64,000 bases of DNA from Halalkaliarchaeum desulfuricum (GCF_002952775.1 NZ_CP025066.1:992001-1056000), one strand, 5' to 3'. Shown: positions 1 to 8,783, counted from the first letter of the stretch. Notes: generated by a model not told the origin, from the sequence alone. Translations and numbers: made by a program.

Positions 1-90
1 AGTCCGCCCTCGAGACGGGGTCTATTGTCGCCACTGGACGGGTGGTTTTATTCCGTTTCCGGAACGGACGATAACCGGTGAAGGTCCCGC

Positions 91-474
91 ATGTCCGGTT
101 CCGCCGATCGGGACGAACCGACGGTCGTGCTCGGGCTCGAGAGGAATCTCGCGGGTGCGCTCGCCTATTCGCTTACGTTCATCTCGGGGCTGTTTTTCTA
201 CGTCCTGGCGGACGACGAGTACGTGCGGTTCCACGCCACACAGAGCATCGTTACGTTCGGGGGTATCTTCGCGCTCGTTCTCCTGCTCGAGTTGCTGGGA
301 GGGGTACTCGGCGTGTTGGCACCCGGTACCGCGCTCCCGGCGACGTTCGCGTTGCTTTCGTCCGCGCTGGGGCTTTTCGCGTTCGTTCTCTGGATCGTGT
401 TGCTGGTCCAGGCCGCCCGTGGGAGACGGTTCCGTCTTCCCGGCATCGGTCGGGTCGTGGATCAGTTCATCTGA
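91..474 (+). CDS. DUF4870 (Tic20-like) small membrane protein
   Basis: A 127-residue integral membrane protein with three hydrophobic segments at about residues 20-40, 51-76 and 83-107. The stretch DDEYVRFHATQS between the first two helices matches the R-F-H-A-x-Q signature of the DUF4870/Tic20-like family, so the family call is good. The molecular function is not known for archaeal members. ATG 91 is chosen because a TATA-like TTTTATT lies at 46-52, which would give a leader of roughly 15 nt. The short C-terminus is basic and probably cytoplasmic. It faces a convergent membrane-protein gene. Confidence 0.85.
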   Translation: MSGSADRDEPTVVLGLERNLAGALAYSLTFISGLFFYVLADDEYVRFHATQSIVTFGGIFALVLLLELLGGVLGVLAPGTALPATFALLSSALGLFAFVLWIVLLVQAARGRRFRLPGIGRVVDQFI

Positions 475-528
475 GCCCACGGCGACGAATTCACCTGATT
501 TCGACGCTCTGAACCTGTGGCCTCTCAC

Positions 529-1062
529 CTACCGTCGTCTGGCCATGAATTCGTCCACGGTCCGCGGAAACAGGAGCGTCGCCACGGTAGCGACGATTCC
601 GGACACGAGCAAGCCGAGCCAGGGTCGGGAGGTGGCTCCCGAGAGGGAAAGCCCGCCGAACGCCGCGGCCAATAGTGTGAGGTTGAAATACCCGACTCGA
701 AGCACGAGCAACGAGGGCGCGAGCGTCACCCAGCCGGGGATGGCGGTCCAGAGCGGGTGGATCCAGCCGCCGCGGACCAGGGCCCCAACAATCGTCATCG
801 TGACCCATGCGACGAGCGCCATCGCTGTGACGTCGACGAACTCCGTGCGCGGATACTGCCAGATGTACAGTAATGCTGGAAGCCCCAGGACAGCCACCTC
901 CCCGAAAACGCGTATCACGTCGTGGAGAAACATGCCGAGCGGGTCTTTCTTCCCCCGGGCGAGTTGGCCGTAGCCGTACCAGATCCGACGCTCCGGGGAG
1001 CGAGATGCGGCAGCTTCACGGCCGGGTGGTGGACGTCGATAGCGTCCGTCGTCTTCTGTCAT
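529..1062 (-). CDS. Uncharacterised multi-pass membrane protein
   Basis: A 177-residue protein with a basic, polar N-terminus of about 35 residues followed by four or five hydrophobic segments. I recognise no named domain. ATG 1062 is the likely start; a TTG codon lies directly before it. The first seven codons (MTEDDGR) belong to a 25-bp unit that is present three times in tandem, so two more ATGs with the same following codons lie upstream in the other two frames. Both are short dead ends. The stop of the first overlaps this ATG as TGATG, which could couple their translation. The gene is convergent with the DUF4870 gene. Confidence 0.7.
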   Translation of the reverse strand: MTEDDGRYRRPPPGREAAASRSPERRIWYGYGQLARGKKDPLGMFLHDVIRVFGEVAVLGLPALLYIWQYPRTEFVDVTAMALVAWVTMTIVGALVRGGWIHPLWTAIPGWVTLAPSLLVLRVGYFNLTLLAAAFGGLSLSGATSRPWLGLLVSGIVATVATLLFPRTVDEFMARRR

Positions 1063-1113
1063 CAACGTGTCCGTCGTCTTCTGTCATCCAAGCGTCCGTC
1101 GTCTTCTGTCATC
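1042..1113. repeat. 3 x 25-bp tandem repeat duplicating a start codon
   Basis: Three copies begin at 1042, 1067 and 1092. A 22-bp core is nearly identical in all (the middle copy differs at one base), separated by 3-bp spacers. Read on the minus strand, each core contains an ATG followed by codons for MTEDDGR. Because 25 is not a multiple of three, each ATG opens a different frame. The frame from 1112 gives a 16-residue peptide ending at 1062, and that from 1087 gives a 23-residue peptide ending at 1016. Confidence 0.9.
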
Positions 1114-1161
1114 GAACGATGACGGGCTACCGAACGCGGAGTTCGGTCGCTTACGTGTCGC

Positions 1162-2289
1162 CTACGTCAACCCGTGGGTGATCGCATTCCCGCTGTCCGT
1201 ATCGAAGAGGTGAATCTTGTTCCGGTCGGCGACGACCTTCACGTCTTCCCCTTCGGTGACGTCGGTGTCGGGCGACAGGCTGATCAGCAACTGTCCCGTT
1301 CCGCGTCCCTCGGCACTGGCTTCGACATCCCTGTCGAACAGCAGATACACGAACACCTCATCGCCCATCGGTTCCATGACATCGACCACCGCGTCGATCG
1401 GATCAGTCGGTTCCTGTGCCTTTCGCTGATCATCCGCGAGATAGACGTCTTCGGGACGAACGCCGAGTGTTACGTCCTGTGCGGGCTCGACGCCCTGGTC
1501 GGCGGGGTTCAGCGGTACGGTGACGTACTCGGAATCGAAGCCGTCTTCCTCGATTACACCGTCGACGAAGTTCATCGCCGGCGAGCCGATGAAGCCGGCG
1601 ACAAAGAGGTTCGTCGGCTCGTTGTAACACTCGAGCGGCGGCGCGACCTGCTGGAGTCTGCCGCCGTCGATGACGGCGATGCGGTCGGACATCGTCATCG
1701 CCTGTGCCTGGTCGTGGGTGACGTAGACGATCGTCGTGTCCAGCTGGCGGTGGAGCCGCTGCAGTTGGGTTCGCATGTGGACGCGCAGTTCCGCATCGAG
1801 GTTCGCCAGCGGCTCGTCCATCAAGAACACGTCGGGTTCGCGCACGATGGCGCGGGCGATCGCCACACGCTGGCGCTGTCCGCCCGACATCTCCGAGGGC
1901 ATCCGGTCCATCATCCCTTCGAGTTGCACGATGTCGGCGGCCTCCTCGACGCGACGGTCCACCTCCTCCTGGTCGTACTTCCGGAGCCGGAGACCAAACG
2001 AGATGTTGTCGTACACGTCCATGTGCGGGAACAGCGCGATGTTCTGGAACACCATCGAGATGCCACGGTCCTTCGGCGGGAGGTTCGTCACTTCCCTGTC
2101 GCCGATGTAGACACTCCCCTCCGTTGGAAGCGTGAGGCCGGCGATCGTCTCCATCGTCGTCGACTTCCCACACCCGGAGGGGCCAACCAGCGTGAGGAAC
2201 TCGCCGTGTTCGACCTCCAGGTTCATGTCTTCGACTGCCGTTACGTCCTCGTACCGTTTCGTGATGTTTTCGAGCGTGACTGATGCCAT
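1162..2289 (-). CDS. Sugar ABC transporter ATP-binding protein (MalK/UgpC type)
   Basis: A 375-residue ATPase that energises carbohydrate import at the cytoplasmic face of the membrane. Visible motifs are Walker A GPSGCGKST (about residues 37-45), the ABC signature MSGGQRQRVAIARA, Walker B DVFLMDEP, and an H-loop in VYVTHDQAQAM. The C-terminal 130 residues form the TOBE/regulatory region typical of CUT1-family ATPases. It is the last gene of a four-gene operon and starts 2 bp after the MalG-type permease stops. The substrate cannot be read from the sequence; maltose, trehalose, glucose or glycerol-phosphate type sugars are all possible. Confidence 0.93.
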   Translation of the reverse strand: MASVTLENITKRYEDVTAVEDMNLEVEHGEFLTLVGPSGCGKSTTMETIAGLTLPTEGSVYIGDREVTNLPPKDRGISMVFQNIALFPHMDVYDNISFGLRLRKYDQEEVDRRVEEAADIVQLEGMMDRMPSEMSGGQRQRVAIARAIVREPDVFLMDEPLANLDAELRVHMRTQLQRLHRQLDTTIVYVTHDQAQAMTMSDRIAVIDGGRLQQVAPPLECYNEPTNLFVAGFIGSPAMNFVDGVIEEDGFDSEYVTVPLNPADQGVEPAQDVTLGVRPEDVYLADDQRKAQEPTDPIDAVVDVMEPMGDEVFVYLLFDRDVEASAEGRGTGQLLISLSPDTDVTEGEDVKVVADRNKIHLFDTDSGNAITHGLT

Positions 2290-2291
2290 GG

Positions 2292-3329
2292 TTACTCTTT
2301 GACTGCTCCCGCGGTGAGTCCGCTGACGATCTTTTCCTGTGCGACGATGACCAGTATCGCCACCGGCAACACGGCGACGATGCTTGCTGCAGCCATGAGG
2401 TTGAACAGCACCTCGAACTCGCCCTGGAACCGGAGGATTCCCTCCAGCATCGGTGCCCAGTTCTGGTGACGGCCGTCCGTCATGAGCGAGGAGAAGAAGT
2501 ACTCGTTGTACACGGCGATGAAGGTCAACACACCTGCGGTTGCGACGCCGGGTGCCGATAGGGGGACGATTACCCGAAACAGGGCACCGAGTCGGGTCGT
2601 CCCCTCGATGCGAGCGGCGTCCTCGAGACCGTCGGGGATCTGTGAATAGAACGTCATCAGGATAAATATCGACAACGGGAGGAAGATCGCCGACAGCGGG
2701 ACGAAGATCGCGTAGGGGGTGTTGTACAGCGATCCGTCCGCCATGATCGGTCGGAGGACGTCGACGTTCCGGTTGAACAGTCTGTTGAGAGGGACGAAGA
2801 ACGCCGCCGGCGGGAAAAACGAGGTGACGAGCACCAGCAACAACAGCGGGTTCTTCCCCCGGAACCGGAGCCGACCGAAGACGTAGCCGGCCAGGCTCCC
2901 GACGAACAACACGATGACTGTCGCCATCGTGGCGATCAGGAAGCTGTTGAAGACGTACCGGTGGAAGGGAATCGTCTGGAAGATTTCGACGAACGCGAGC
3001 ACGTTCAGGTCAGTCGGGAGGCCGACGGGGATCCCGATCGTCGCGTCGATGAGCGGGAGTTCCACGTCCGCCCGCGGCGTTCCACCGGGCGTGAAGGCCC
3101 CGGTGTCGCCGAGTTGTGCCCGCGGCGTCACCGCGAGCACGAACAGCCAGTAGAAGGGGAAAAGCGTCGTGACGAGAAACACCACCGTCGCCGTATAAAA
3201 GGCCGCACGGTAGGCCCGGTCGGGGTTGGAGATCATCCTGGCTGCCCACGCCTCGACCGCGCCGCGGTCCAGTTCCGGCTCCTCGGTCCGATCCATCGCC
3301 GCGATGTCGGGGTGTTCGTCGTCGGTCAT
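2292..3329 (-). CDS. Sugar ABC transporter permease (MalG type)
   Basis: A 345-residue inner-membrane permease with a charged N-terminus of about 40 residues, a first transmembrane helix near residues 41-66, and five more helices in the second half. The EAA loop that contacts the ATPase is seen as DGLEDAARIEGTTRLGALFRVIVPLSAPG. The segment between the first two helices (about residues 67-115) is longer than in Escherichia coli MalG. It overlaps the upstream MalF-type permease by 4 bp, which suggests translational coupling. Confidence 0.93.
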   Translation of the reverse strand: MTDDEHPDIAAMDRTEEPELDRGAVEAWAARMISNPDRAYRAAFYTATVVFLVTTLFPFYWLFVLAVTPRAQLGDTGAFTPGGTPRADVELPLIDATIGIPVGLPTDLNVLAFVEIFQTIPFHRYVFNSFLIATMATVIVLFVGSLAGYVFGRLRFRGKNPLLLLVLVTSFFPPAAFFVPLNRLFNRNVDVLRPIMADGSLYNTPYAIFVPLSAIFLPLSIFILMTFYSQIPDGLEDAARIEGTTRLGALFRVIVPLSAPGVATAGVLTFIAVYNEYFFSSLMTDGRHQNWAPMLEGILRFQGEFEVLFNLMAAASIVAVLPVAILVIVAQEKIVSGLTAGAVKE

Positions 3330-4333
3330 GAGATCCCTCCATCGGTATCACGGAGCCCCCACAGGTAGACGATTACCAGGAGACCGATCACGACAGCCGT
3401 CAAGAACGCGACCGCCGACGCGGTCGCCCACCGGCGGGTCTGCTGCAGGGAGATAATCACGAGGCAGGTCAGCGACGGGACCGTCTGACAGCCGGCCGTC
3501 GCGTCGATCAGGCCGTAGATCCGCATCGCGTCCATCGTGCGGAACAGCATCGCGACCAAAAGCGCCGGCATCACCAGCGGCAGTGTGATGAACTTGAAGC
3601 GCTGCCACGGGGAGGCACCCGAGACCCTCGCGACGTCGTAGAGCCCCCGATCGATGCTCTGGAGCCCTGCGAGGATGAGCAACGCCATGAACGCCGCCGT
3701 CTTCCAGATGTCCGCGACCAGCACGATGATAAACGAGTCGCGGCTGCTGGCCAGCGGATTGTCGCCGAAGATACCGAGCCACTGCATGAACTCGGTCCCG
3801 AAGCCGATCGTGGGATTGAAGATCAAAAAGAAAATCATCGCCTGGATGACGATGGGGATCGCCCACGGGATGATGATCGCGACGCGCACCCAGCGCCGGC
3901 CGTAGAAGTCCTGGTTGATCACCAGCGCCTGACCGAAGCCGATCAACGTTTCGAACAGCACGCTGATGATCGCGAACGCCAGCGTCACCATTATCGCCTG
4001 CCGGAAGAACGGCGTTCCGAGTTCGACAAACGGGAACTGTCCGGTGAAGACGATGTCGAGGAACTGCCGTGGAATGCGGGCTTCGCCGGCCAGAAGCGCG
4101 ATATAATTGTCGAGGCCCACGAACTCGCCGAACGGATCAGCGGCAGCGACCTCGTCTGCAAGCAGCGAAAACCGGAACGTCTCCACCAGCGGGTAGAACG
4201 CGATCACGCCCAAAAGCAGGAACGACGGGATCAGCAAGATGTACGCGTACACCTCCTCGCTCCGGGTCTCGAGCCAGTTGAGCGGACGGGCGAGGAGCCG
4301 TGTCCCGCTTTCGCCCTGGGAATCGGGAGGCAT
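3326..4333 (-). CDS. Sugar ABC transporter permease (MalF type)
   Basis: A 335-residue permease with about six transmembrane helices. The first lies near residues 30-50 (AYILLIPSFLLLGVIAFYPL). The EAA loop reads YDVARVSGASPWQRFKFITLPLVMP. It forms the heterodimeric channel with the MalG-type partner, whose start codon it overlaps. The solute-binding protein gene ends 15 bp upstream, so the order of transcription is binding protein, MalF, MalG, MalK, the usual CUT1 order. Confidence 0.93.
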   Translation of the reverse strand: MPPDSQGESGTRLLARPLNWLETRSEEVYAYILLIPSFLLLGVIAFYPLVETFRFSLLADEVAAADPFGEFVGLDNYIALLAGEARIPRQFLDIVFTGQFPFVELGTPFFRQAIMVTLAFAIISVLFETLIGFGQALVINQDFYGRRWVRVAIIIPWAIPIVIQAMIFFLIFNPTIGFGTEFMQWLGIFGDNPLASSRDSFIIVLVADIWKTAAFMALLILAGLQSIDRGLYDVARVSGASPWQRFKFITLPLVMPALLVAMLFRTMDAMRIYGLIDATAGCQTVPSLTCLVIISLQQTRRWATASAVAFLTAVVIGLLVIVYLWGLRDTDGGIS

Positions 4334-4348
4334 TCGAGTCGGCCCTCG

Positions 4349-5803
4349 CTATCCTTCTTCGGTCGTCGCCAGCGACTCTTCGAGATCCGCCATCGCTTCC
4401 TCAGGCGTCTTGTCCCCTTGATATGCGTCGTGGATCTCGGAGGAGATCTCCGGCGACTGTTCCGGCCACACCGCCGTCACCGGCCGCGGGACGGTGTTCT
4501 CGCCGGCGACCGCCAGCGTCTCGAGGAACCGGCCCATCGGGCCGACCGCGTCCGGATCCGCCTGTTCGGTGACCGAAGGGTTCGGCGGGATGTAGCCGCC
4601 GAGTTCGAAGTTGCTCAACATGACGTCCTCGTCGACGAACGCCTCGAGCACCTGGAGCGCCTCGTCGAGGCGTCCCGTTTCCGGGTTGACAGTGAGGTGC
4701 CAGCCGCCGAGCGCGTGGGCCGTCCCGCCGGTTCCGTCGTAGCTTCCCTGCCCCGCTTCGACGCCGTACGGCAGCGGCATCGCCGCGTGATCCTCGAAGT
4801 CGAAGGCGGCGTCCTCGGCGTTGATCGGAATGACGTACGGCCAGTTCCGGTGGAAAATCGCGTTGCCGCCCGTGAACGGCTCGCGGGACGGTTCCTCGGT
4901 GAATTCGACGAGGTCCGATGTCGAGATCTGGGGGATGTCCGGATCCGCGTTATCGGCGTCGGGACCGTGCATGAACGACCGCATCATCCGGATCGTGTCG
5001 AGGACCGGCTCCTCGTTCACGGTGATCGGACGTTCGCCGACCGGGCCGAAGAGGTTCTCGTGATCCCCGAAGTAGGCACCGCCCATCGACGTCATCATCT
5101 CGTTGAACGTACAGCAGGAGGTCCCCTCGTAGTTGTCCCCCTGTGTCGTAAACGCGTAGTCGAACTCGGCTTCGCCGCCGTGGTACTCCCAGACGTCAGC
5201 CGCCATTTCGGCGAACTCCTGCCAGGACATCGGCTCTGTCGCCCAGTTTTCCCCCTCCGGATCGTAGCCGGCTTCCTCGACCAGATCCTTCCGGTAGTGC
5301 ATCATCGGGTAGTCCGGGAACAGGGGAACACCGTAGAGATCGCCGGTTTCCGGATGGCTCGCGGTGTCGACCGCGGCCGGGAGGTAGTCGCTATGGATTG
5401 TGTTCAGGGTCTCGTCGGACAGTTCCTCCTCCAGGTTGACCAGCTGTTCGCGGATGATGAACGGGATCGTCCAGCCGGAGTCCATCATGAAGATGTCCGG
5501 GCTCGAACGACCGGCGTCCAGCGCCGAGGTGAAATCGGCGCGCCGTTCGCCGGTCTCGAAGTCGCCCGGCAGGATCTCGACCTCGATGCTCTCGTCGAGT
5601 CCGGCGTCGTACAGGGACTGGATCACCTCGTCCTCGATCCCCACCCACTCGCCGTCCATCGTGATCTCGATCGGCTGGTCCTCGTCGTCGCCGAGACAGC
5701 CCGCGACGCCGACCATTACGCCCGATGCTCCAGCCGCTTGCACGAACCGCCGTCTGGAGACGCCACTCCGTTTCGAATCGCGTTGGGAGTCAGTATCGAC
5801 CAT
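4349..5803 (-). CDS. Extracellular sugar-binding lipoprotein of the ABC transporter
   Basis: A 484-residue type 1 extracellular solute-binding protein. The N-terminus carries a twin-arginine signal (SRRRFVQAAG) and a lipobox VAGC with Cys36 as the lipid anchor, so it is probably folded in the cytoplasm, exported by Tat and tethered outside the membrane. The mature protein is very acidic. It is the first gene of the operon; a TATA-like box at 5831-5840 predicts transcription starting only a few bases before ATG 5803. A nearby imperfect palindrome may bind the regulator. Confidence 0.92.
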   Translation of the reverse strand: MVDTDSQRDSKRSGVSRRRFVQAAGASGVMVGVAGCLGDDEDQPIEITMDGEWVGIEDEVIQSLYDAGLDESIEVEILPGDFETGERRADFTSALDAGRSSPDIFMMDSGWTIPFIIREQLVNLEEELSDETLNTIHSDYLPAAVDTASHPETGDLYGVPLFPDYPMMHYRKDLVEEAGYDPEGENWATEPMSWQEFAEMAADVWEYHGGEAEFDYAFTTQGDNYEGTSCCTFNEMMTSMGGAYFGDHENLFGPVGERPITVNEEPVLDTIRMMRSFMHGPDADNADPDIPQISTSDLVEFTEEPSREPFTGGNAIFHRNWPYVIPINAEDAAFDFEDHAAMPLPYGVEAGQGSYDGTGGTAHALGGWHLTVNPETGRLDEALQVLEAFVDEDVMLSNFELGGYIPPNPSVTEQADPDAVGPMGRFLETLAVAGENTVPRPVTAVWPEQSPEISSEIHDAYQGDKTPEEAMADLEESLATTEEG

Positions 5804-5830
5804 TACAGTTGGGTGGGTATGTGTACCACC

Positions 5831-5840
5831 CGTATATAGA
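5831..5840 (-). promoter_or_regulatory. TATA box of the sugar ABC operon
   Basis: Minus-strand TCTATATACG lies about 28 bp from ATG 5803, which predicts a nearly leaderless mRNA. Between it and the start codon, 5812-5830 holds GGTGG and CCACC arms around a 9-bp centre. That is a possible operator at the transcription start. Its link to the TrmB-family gene at 6776-7831 is inference. Confidence 0.6.
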
Positions 5841-5906
5841 TTTGGGACGTGTTACTACACCTGTTGTTGTTATATAAATTATAACTTTGTACGGCAGCCT
5901 GCAGGC

Positions 5907-5913
5907 TTTTATA
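5907..5913 (+). promoter_or_regulatory. TATA box for the gene at 5938
   Basis: TTTTATA is centred 28 bp before ATG 5938, which fits a leaderless transcript and decides this start over an upstream in-frame codon at 5887. Between this box and the divergent ABC promoter lies an AT-rich block, TTATATAAATTATAA, at 5870-5884. Confidence 0.65.
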
Positions 5914-5937
5914 CGCCGGGGGCAACCATCCAGCAAC

Positions 5938-6738
5938 ATGTCGGCACTCGACAGGGTACGCGAACCGGCCTACACGGGCGATCGCCGCTGTTGGCCCTGT
6001 ACCGTGCTGAACACGATTCTGATCGGGATCGTAACCGTCGCCGTCGCCGTAGTCTGGCCGCTGGCAGCACTGGCCGTTCTCCTCGGGGGGTTACTCCTCG
6101 TGTATCTGCGCGGCTACGTCGTCCCGTACACCCCGCAGTTCGCCCCGTGGCTCGTCGAACGGCTCCCGATCGACGTCGGATTCTCCCACGGATACGGGAC
6201 CGATCCCGATTCCGACTCGCTCGCGGACGACCTCGACTCGCCCGCCCCCGACGCGGTCCTCGAGGAACTGTTCCGGGCCGGCGTCCTCGAGGGCGACGAC
6301 GAACTCCACCTGTCGGAACCGTTCGAGACAGACTGGGAGGACCGGATGGAAGAGCTTGCTGCTGCTTCCGAATCCGAACTGCTCGAACGGGCGGGTGAGG
6401 CCGCTCGCGGGGACATCGAGGCACAGTCCCATAACGGGCGGATCCTCCTGGCGGGCGATCGCGACGTGTGGCTGTCGCGGCCGGTCGCGATCGCGGAAAC
6501 CGCGGCCGTCGAGACGCTGGCCGAGCGGGGGATCGACCCCGACGTTCGGACCGCCGCGGCGAGACCGTTGCGGCTGTTCCTGGATCGATGTCCCGACTGC
6601 GGCGGCCCCGCGGCCGAAACGACGATCAGCAGGTGTTGTGGCGGCCCGGGCAGCACGCAGCGACGCCCCGGTCGGGAGGTACTGGCGTGTGAGTCGTGTG
6701 AGGCTGTGCTGTTCGACTTCGAACGGCTGCCCGAGTAA
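5938..6738 (+). CDS. Haloarchaeal membrane protein with zinc-ribbon-like C-terminus
   Basis: A 266-residue protein of unknown function. It has CWPC at residues 18-21 and two adjoining hydrophobic segments (about 23-56). A long acidic soluble region follows. The C-terminus carries CPDC (218-221), CC (233-234) and CESC (251-254), which could bind zinc. I do not recognise a named family. It is divergent from the sugar ABC operon and convergent with the TrmB-family gene, so it lies between a transporter and its probable regulator. Co-regulation is possible but unproven. Confidence 0.75.
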   Translation: MSALDRVREPAYTGDRRCWPCTVLNTILIGIVTVAVAVVWPLAALAVLLGGLLLVYLRGYVVPYTPQFAPWLVERLPIDVGFSHGYGTDPDSDSLADDLDSPAPDAVLEELFRAGVLEGDDELHLSEPFETDWEDRMEELAAASESELLERAGEAARGDIEAQSHNGRILLAGDRDVWLSRPVAIAETAAVETLAERGIDPDVRTAAARPLRLFLDRCPDCGGPAAETTISRCCGGPGSTQRRPGREVLACESCEAVLFDFERLPE

Positions 6739-6775
6739 CGAATCGGTTGGATTTGTCTGAGCGTTTGCCGACAGG

Positions 6776-7831
6776 TCACTCGAAGGAGGGGGTTCCGTCC
6801 CGATCCAGGAGGATCTCCTGGGCTTCGACCTCCTCGAGGGCGGCCACGAGGCCGCCGATCCGGACGCGATCGCCGTCGTCGGTTTCGACGACGAACGACG
6901 CCACCTCCTCGCTCTCCTCGAAGGCGACGTCGACGACTTCTCCCTCGACGTGAACGTTCTCGCCCGTTTCGACGTCCCGTCCCTCGATGGCCGCGTAGAA
7001 CTCCCCGTCGAGTTCCCGCATGTCTTTCACGGCACGCCTGATGGAGGCGTAATGTCGTGGGAACGGGCGTTCCTTGCCGTCTGCCGCGAGGGTCTCTGCA
7101 GTCGTCCACAGCACGGTTCCGAAAAAGCCCGACACCAGGAATCCGAGCGCGGATCGGTTGAAGATGACGCCGTACCGGTCGCGATCGTCCCGCAGCGCGT
7201 CCTGGGTGGCGTACACCGAGTGCTCTCCGTCGGCGACCGCGAGGATCGGCGTCGTGATCCCCCGTCGCGCCCGGGCGATCGTCGCGACCTCGAAGTAGTC
7301 GTACTCCCTCGGATCCGGGGCGCGTGAGGCCGGCGTCACGAGCAGTTCCACGCTCACCCCGTCGTCGATCTTCTCTGCGAGTTCGTCGTGGAACCGGCGC
7401 AACAGCTCCGGAGTCAGCGACAGGGCAAGTTCGTAGTCGGCGTCGGCGATCACTTCCTCGAGATACCTGAGGATTGTCGACCGGGACTTGACCAGCGAGA
7501 CGGCCTCCGTCTCCCGTGCCGGTGCCGTGTATCTGGCCTCGAGTTCGGCGACGAGTTCGGCGAACGACGACTCCAGGTTCCCGAAGGCGTCTTCGGGGTC
7601 CACTGCCACGATCTTCATCGGACGGGATTCCCGCAGTTCGACCAGCCCGCGATCCGAGAGACTCCGGACAGTGTCGTAGACGCGGGGTTGCGGGATGTCG
7701 GTCCTGTCGGCGATCTCGCTTGCCGTGAGCTCCCCCCGCTCGAGAACAGTCAGGTAGGCCTCGATCTCGTATTCCCCGAGGTTGAACTGTTCGCCGAACC
7801 GCTCGAGCGTGTTCCGGAGGTCATCCGTCAT
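6776..7831 (-). CDS. TrmB-family sugar-sensing transcriptional regulator
   Basis: A 351-residue regulator. The N-terminal winged helix (about residues 10-75, [20 protein letters not shown]... [17 protein letters not shown]) is the TrmB-type DNA-binding domain. A short coiled-coil linker and a sensor domain follow (about 105-250, phospholipase-D-like fold in this family), then a C-terminal beta-rich domain typical of the full-length sugar-binding TrmB proteins. Family members repress or activate sugar transport and glycolysis/gluconeogenesis genes depending on bound sugar. Its position next to a CUT1 ABC operon supports local control of that operon. Confidence 0.88.
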   Translation of the reverse strand: MTDDLRNTLERFGEQFNLGEYEIEAYLTVLERGELTASEIADRTDIPQPRVYDTVRSLSDRGLVELRESRPMKIVAVDPEDAFGNLESSFAELVAELEARYTAPARETEAVSLVKSRSTILRYLEEVIADADYELALSLTPELLRRFHDELAEKIDDGVSVELLVTPASRAPDPREYDYFEVATIARARRGITTPILAVADGEHSVYATQDALRDDRDRYGVIFNRSALGFLVSGFFGTVLWTTAETLAADGKERPFPRHYASIRRAVKDMRELDGEFYAAIEGRDVETGENVHVEGEVVDVAFEESEEVASFVVETDDGDRVRIGGLVAALEEVEAQEILLDRDGTPSFE

Positions 7832-7862
7832 GTTCGTACGCTCGAAGCCGCCCGTAAAGAGT

Positions 7863-8376
7863 TTACTGGTGTTCGAGTAATATCAATTTCCGAAACACAG
7901 TTAAAACGTTGTGGTCGCACCCGTGCAAAGCGGAATGGCGTATGTCTTCGATCGTCTCGACGAGCCGGAGGGCGGCGTCGACGTCGACCGACTGTGGATG
8001 CACGGGCGTGACAAAGACGCAGACGCCCAGCGACGAGTCGATGCCCTGCTCGATCAACGCCGCGTGGGCTCCGTCGAGGAACCCGGCCCCCATCGGGGGG
8101 ACATCCCGCCCGTCGAGCCGCCGTTTCCGGTAATCGTCCGTCGCGACCAAGAAGGTTCGGTGATCGTCGGGGTCGTGTGCGATCGGAACCCCGCTGATGA
8201 TCGGCGGAACGAACAGTTCGCAGACCAGAACAGTCACCTCGAGATCCGGACGGGAGAACAGCCGTATTGGATGCCGGGGGCGCCCGTTCTCGAACGACGT
8301 TATCGACGAGGTAGTCGGCCGCCGTCAGCCCCGCGAGACCGAGCGTCGAGAACCCGGCGGAGCATGCCAAACATGA
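7863..8376 (-). pseudogene. Decayed PAC2-family (proteasome assembly chaperone-like) gene
   Basis: Pieces of one PAC2-family protein occur in order but in different frames. GFSTLGLAGLTAADYLVDN (8355-8299) reads in one frame. FENGRPRHPIRLFSRPDLEVTVLV (from 8294) continues in another, through VPPMGAGFLDG and FVTPVHPQSVDVDAALRLVE. Compared with my memory of intact family members of about 240-250 residues, sequence is missing at the frameshift, a second block is missing between ELFVPP and SGVPIAHDPDDHRTF, and the C-terminus ends early in unrelated residues. The remaining 124-residue open frame has only an internal GTG as a start. I read this as a multiply deleted pseudogene. Confidence 0.75.
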
Positions 8377-8453
8377 TCTACTGTTCAATCGAATGAGATA
8401 TAGTCGTTCTACCGTGTGGTAGAGTGGCACGTCCACGGATCGGGAACGCACCA

Positions 8454-8460
8454 TTTATAA
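8454..8460 (+). promoter_or_regulatory. TATA box of the eL21-rpo4 operon
   Basis: TTTATAA lies 33 bp before ATG 8490, which predicts a leader of about 5 nt and supports 8490 over the in-frame ATG at 8424, which is upstream of the promoter. Confidence 0.65.
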
Positions 8461-8489
8461 TCGAACCCGCAGTAAAGGGACGTACGACT

Positions 8490-8783
8490 ATGCCGAGTTC
8501 GAATGGGCCCATGAAGGGAACGCGGAAAAAGCTCGCCAACCATCCCCGAGAGCGGGGACAGTCGCCACCCCAGCGGGCGATCCAGGAGTACGAGGAAGGC
8601 CAGATGGTCCACCTCAAAATCGATCCGAGCGTCCCCAAGGGGCGATTCCACCCCCGGTTCAGCGGCCACACCGGCGAAGTGATCGGAACGCAGGGATCTT
8701 CCTACAAGGTGTCGATCACCGACGGCGGGAAAGAAAAGACCGTCATCGCGCATCCGGCACACCTCCGCGCCCAGCAGGGGTAG
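8490..8783 (+). CDS. rpl21e: 50S ribosomal protein L21e (eL21)
   Basis: A 97-residue ribosomal protein, the normal archaeal length. It begins [23 protein letters not shown], and the central [21 protein letters not shown] and [11 protein letters not shown] segments are highly characteristic. It starts a conserved euryarchaeal cluster, with Rpo4, DUF655, KsgA and HemK2 following in the same direction with short gaps. Confidence 0.97.
   Translation: MPSSNGPMKGTRKKLANHPRERGQSPPQRAIQEYEEGQMVHLKIDPSVPKGRFHPRFSGHTGEVIGTQGSSYKVSITDGGKEKTVIAHPAHLRAQQG

Noticed and set aside
1042-1113. CRISPR array
   Set aside because: Three 25-bp copies with only 3-bp spacers and no cas genes; it is a tandem repeat at a gene start.
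1174-2283. Long plus-strand open frame opposite the MalK-type gene
   Set aside because: It is a high-GC shadow of a well-supported ATPase gene; the translation is His/Arg/Val-rich with no domain.
7863-8237. Intact 124-residue protein of its own
   Set aside because: Its only start is an internal GTG within a conserved PAC2 block, and matching PAC2 sequence lies upstream in another frame.
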